Shown in pieces: positions 5,989 to 8,473 of a stretch of DNA of 8,473 bases. Location of the stretch: assembly GCA_946479205.1 (NCBI GenBank), contig CAMLFJ010000111.1, positions 1-8,473 on the forward strand, read 5' to 3'. This stretch comes from an uncultured bacterium (GTDB taxonomy: Bacteria > Methylomirabilota > Methylomirabilia > Rokubacteriales > CSP1-6). A program made the position numbers and the translations under genes. How positions within the stretch are numbered: position 1 is the stretch's first letter; each line of letters starts with the position of its first letter. Below the pieces are notes generated by a model. The model was not told the DNA's origin and ran no database searches. It worked only from the letters and a program-made list of their open reading frames with translations.

Positions 5989-6882
5989 CTATCCGTCCCG
6001 CCGCGTTCCACGGGAGGCGGCGGCCTCCCGGCGACCGTCGGCTCCCTGGGTTCCCTCGTCGATTGCCTGCGCCACGCTCAGGAGCAGCTGCTCGACGCTG
6101 CGCGAGATGGTGCGCGGCCGTTCCGCGAGCGCCTCGCGCTCGGCGCGGTTGAAGCAGAAGCGCGCCTCACCCTCCCGCTGGGAGGCGCCCACCATCGCCG
6201 CGAAGGCGGGCTCTCCGGTCTTCCCGGAGAACTCGGCATGGATGACCCGTCCGGCGTCGAAGAGGATACTCCCCTCGCCCCCGGAGAGGGACAGCACGAG
6301 CTCGCCGGTCTTGACCCCGAGCGAGATGACCTGCGTGAGCTCGGTCAGGTCCATCACTCCGAGCGAGCCCTGGAAGCTGCTGCGCCCCGGCTCGGCCGCG
6401 CTCTTGGCGGCCGGCGCCGCGACGGCAGGCGGGGCGGGCGGGCGCGAGGGCATCTTCACCGGGCCCTTGGCCACCGCGGGCGGCTCCGGACGTCGCACGG
6501 GAGCGGCGGGAGGCTCGTCGCCGAGCAGCTCCTTGATGCGCGACATCACGGTGGCCAGGGTGAAGTCTCCGGTGATCGTCATGTCCACGCCGGCTTCGGT
6601 GGCGGCCAGCGCGATGGGCCGGTCACGCCCGGCCAGCAGCAGAAACGGCGTGTCCTTGGTCGCGGGATCGCGCCGCACCATCGTGAAGAGCTCGTAGCCG
6701 TCCATGTCCTGCACCTTGGCGTAGCTCACGATGAGGTCGGGCTGCTCCCACTCGAGCATGGTCAGCGCAAACGAGCCGCTCGTGGCGACCGCCGCCTCGT
6801 AACCGGCTTCCGCGAGGGCGTGGGCCAGCGCGACCCGGCTGTCCTGGTTGGCGTCCACCACGAGCACCTTGGCGTCGGACAT
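5989..6882 (-). CDS. Degenerate (pseudo-)receiver domain fused to DUF4388/PATAN domain
   Basis: The 297-residue protein has an N-terminal CheY-like fold (about 1-120, beginning KVLVVDANQDSR), a Pro/Ala linker (about 122-167) and a DUF4388/PATAN domain (about 168-255) recognised from FQGSLGVMDLTELTQVISLG, the KTGELVLSL core and ILFDAGRVIHAEF. The receiver keeps the DMDGY turn, but the phosphorylated Asp is Tyr54 (codon TAC at 6721-6723). The usual switch Ser/Thr is Ala84, and the expected Lys-Pro is Gly105-Asp106. It is therefore unlikely to accept phosphate and probably works as a protein-binding module. PATAN domains are known from two-component proteins; in Synechocystis, PATAN-CheY proteins such as PixE are reported to bind the pilus motor PilB, and a pilB gene lies in this same operon. 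The start is ATG at 6882, with GGAG six bases upstream over the preceding stop codon. The domain call is strong; the PilB link is inference. Confidence 0.9.
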   Translation of the reverse strand: MSDAKVLVVDANQDSRVALAHALAEAGYEAAVATSGSFALTMLEWEQPDLIVSYAKVQDMDGYELFTMVRRDPATKDTPFLLLAGRDRPIALAATEAGVDMTITGDFTLATVMSRIKELLGDEPPAAPVRRPEPPAVAKGPVKMPSRPPAPPAVAAPAAKSAAEPGRSSFQGSLGVMDLTELTQVISLGVKTGELVLSLSGGEGSILFDAGRVIHAEFSGKTGEPAFAAMVGASQREGEARFCFNRAEREALAERPRTISRSVEQLLLSVAQAIDEGTQGADGRREAAASRGTRRDG

Positions 6883-6885
6883 CCC

Positions 6886-8473
6886 CTACTCCACCAGGCT
6901 CCCGGCGCGCGCGGAGCCGGCGCCTTCGAGCGCCCGCTCCCCCGCCGCCACCGATTCGACGGTCCGCACGAAGCTCCGCTCGTCCACCGGCTTCGTGATG
7001 TAGTGGCGCACACCCAGCCGCCGGGCCAGACCGACGTGCTTCTCGCCCGCCCGCGTGGTCATCACGACCACCGGCACCTCGCGGGTCGTCGGCCGCCGGC
7101 GCAGGTCCTCGATCAGGGCGTAGCCGTTGAGCCGCGGCATCTCGAGGTCGGTGACGACGACGTCCACGGTTTGCTCCACGAGCTGCTCGAGCGCGTCCTG
7201 GCCGTCGATCGCGGTGAGCACCCGGAACCCGGCCTTCTCCAGCATCTGACCCACGAACTTCCGGATGCTGATCGAATCGTCCACGAGCATGACGGAGGGC
7301 CGACGGTCCGCCGCGTCGAGCGACGAGTCCGCCGGCTCCCGGACGGGCGTCGCCGGCTTCCGCGACGCCGCCCCCCGCAGGAGGGTGGGATCGAGGAGCA
7401 GGATCACGCGGCCCTCACCCGAGATCGTGGCGCCCGAGAACGGCCCGACCCCGTCGACGAGCGGGCCCAGGCTCTTGATCACGATCTCCTCCTTGCCGAG
7501 GAGCTCGTCCACCACCACGCCGAAGGGCTTGCCGCCGCCCCGCATCATCACCACCGGCAGCCGGGTGGACGCCGGAGACGCCGCGAGGCCCAGCGCCTGA
7601 TCGAGGCGGACGAGGTCGATGACCCGGTCGTCGAGCTGCACCGTCTCCCGCCCGCCCGCGGTCAGGATCTCGTGGGGCGCCACCGACCGCATCGCGCTCA
7701 CCGCGGTGAGTGGGAAGGCCACCGTCTCCGGCCCGCACCGCGCCATCAGGGCGTCCGCGATCGCCATCGTGAGGGGCAGCTTCAGGACGAACCGCGTCAT
7801 GCGGCCGGCCTCGGTCTCCACGTGGATCTCGCCGTTGAGCCGGCTGACATTGGTCCGCACCACGTCGAGACCGACTCCGCGGCCGGCGGTCTGGGTCACC
7901 GCGGACGCGGTGCTGAAGCCCGCCACGAAGATGAGATTCAGGACCTCGCCCTCGGGCATCGCGGCGGCCTCGGCCGCGGGCAGGAACCCGCGCTCCACCG
8001 CGTGCCGGCGCAGCATGTCGGTGTCGATGCCGCGGCCGTCGTCCTCCACCTGCACCAGGATGAAGCTGCCCTCCTGGGACGCGGACAGGGTCACGTGTCC
8101 GGAAGCGGACTTGCCCCGGCTCTCGCGATCCGGCGCGGACTCGATGCCGTGGGCGACCGCATTCTGGATCAGGTGCAGCAGCGGGTCGGCGATCTGCTCG
8201 ATGATCCCGTTGTCCACTTCCGCCGACTCGCCGGACACCGCGAGGGTCACCGCCTTCCCGGTGGCCCGCGCCGCCTCCCGCACCTGCTGGGCCACCCGCG
8301 CGAAGAGCCGGCCGATGGGCACCATGCGCGCGCGCGTGATCTCCTTGCGGAGGGCCGCGGTCAGACGCTGGATCTGGACGGTGTCCTCCCGGATGTTGCC
8401 CAGAAGGATCGCGTGCTGGCTCTGCACCTCGGCCACGTCGGCGGACATCTCGGTCACGCTGCGGGCCAGGATG
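6886..8473 (-). CDS. CheA/PilL-type hybrid chemosensory histidine kinase with C-terminal receiver (5'-truncated by window edge)
   Basis: This is the C-terminal 528 residues of a cytoplasmic chemosensory kinase; the frame is open to the right edge, so the Hpt (P1) phosphotransfer domain must lie outside. Numbering from the first whole codon, I see a P3-like helical region with TRARMVPIGRLF, then a GHKL ATPase domain with N box HLIQNAVAHGIE (N104, H108), G1 box DDGRGID (144-150) and G2 box GRGVGLD (197-203), so ATP binding looks intact. A CheW-like coupling domain follows (about 233-367), then a receiver (391-510) with acidic pair D398/D399, phospho-acceptor D442 and conserved K494. This order (ATPase, CheW, receiver) is that of ChpA/PilL and FrzE, which control pili or gliding, rather than classical flagellar CheA. 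A GTG at 8457 could be mistaken for the start, but conserved P3 sequence leaves no room for a complete kinase there. It lies 3 bp before the next gene. The family call is firm; the specific pathway is inferred. Confidence 0.93.
   Translation of the reverse strand, partial: ILARSVTEMSADVAEVQSQHAILLGNIREDTVQIQRLTAALRKEITRARMVPIGRLFARVAQQVREAARATGKAVTLAVSGESAEVDNGIIEQIADPLLHLIQNAVAHGIESAPDRESRGKSASGHVTLSASQEGSFILVQVEDDGRGIDTDMLRRHAVERGFLPAAEAAAMPEGEVLNLIFVAGFSTASAVTQTAGRGVGLDVVRTNVSRLNGEIHVETEAGRMTRFVLKLPLTMAIADALMARCGPETVAFPLTAVSAMRSVAPHEILTAGGRETVQLDDRVIDLVRLDQALGLAASPASTRLPVVMMRGGGKPFGVVVDELLGKEEIVIKSLGPLVDGVGPFSGATISGEGRVILLLDPTLLRGAASRKPATPVREPADSSLDAADRRPSVMLVDDSISIRKFVGQMLEKAGFRVLTAIDGQDALEQLVEQTVDVVVTDLEMPRLNGYALIEDLRRRPTTREVPVVVMTTRAGEKHVGLARRLGVRHYITKPVDERSFVRTVESVAAGERALEGAGSARAGSLVE
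6889..6892 (-). promoter_or_regulatory. Ribosome binding site for the pseudo-receiver/DUF4388 gene (GGAG)
   Basis: GGAG within the last codons of the kinase gene lies six bases before ATG 6882, spanning the kinase stop codon. It supports the start and translational coupling to the kinase. Confidence 0.65.

Larger units (their letters stand above)
1..8473 (-). other. Probable single operon: chemosensory kinase, response regulators, membrane protein, mglA, mglB, pilB
   Basis: All seven genes are on one strand with junctions of 3, 3, -4, 9, -14 and 19 bp. None of these leaves space for a terminator or an ordinary promoter, and several ribosome sites lie inside the previous gene. The unit must begin to the right of the window, where the kinase N-terminus and probably other chemosensory genes lie, and continue left through the rest of pilB. 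Internal promoters inside coding sequence cannot be excluded by eye. Confidence 0.8.

Overview
The window is a high-GC stretch (roughly 70% by eye) read entirely from the minus strand. It carries seven tightly packed genes, apparently one transcription unit, running from the right edge to the left. Both ends are cut: the first gene (a CheA-type hybrid kinase) lacks its 5' part, and the last gene (a PilB-type pilus motor ATPase) lacks its 3' part. Gaps are 3 and 3 bp, then a 4-bp overlap, a 9-bp gap, a 14-bp overlap and a 19-bp gap. I see no RNA genes, mobile elements, CRISPR or terminators, and no gene-free stretch over 19 bp.

Transcription order: (1) 8473-6886, CheA/PilL-like kinase with dimerisation, ATPase, CheW and receiver domains; (2) 6882-5989, degenerate receiver (Tyr at the phosphorylation site) fused to DUF4388/PATAN; (3) 5985-5086, intact receiver, Ala/Pro linker and roadblock/LC7 domain; (4) 5089-2168, a 973-residue protein with four predicted membrane helices, a 118-residue domain in two copies (45% identical without gaps) that I do not recognise, long Pro/Ala/Glu linkers and two roadblock-like domains; (5) 2158-1541, MglA GTPase; (6) 1554-1066, MglB-like roadblock protein; (7) 1046-1, PilB with a helical N-terminal extension and a MshEN-type domain.

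Together they look like a chemosensory-to-motility line: kinase output goes to receiver proteins fused to PATAN and roadblock modules, these meet a membrane-anchored multi-roadblock protein and the MglA/MglB polarity switch, and the end point is the type IV pilus extension motor. Individual parts are known from Myxococcus (MglA/MglB, Frz), Pseudomonas (Chp) and Synechocystis (PATAN regulators acting on PilB). Their packing into one operon with the 973-residue membrane protein is the part most likely to be undescribed.

The organism is a high-GC Gram-negative-type bacterium with type IV pili and MglA-based polarity. Myxococcota/Desulfobacterota, Acidobacteriota and Methylomirabilota/Rokubacteria-type lineages are all plausible. 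The sequence alone does not let me choose.
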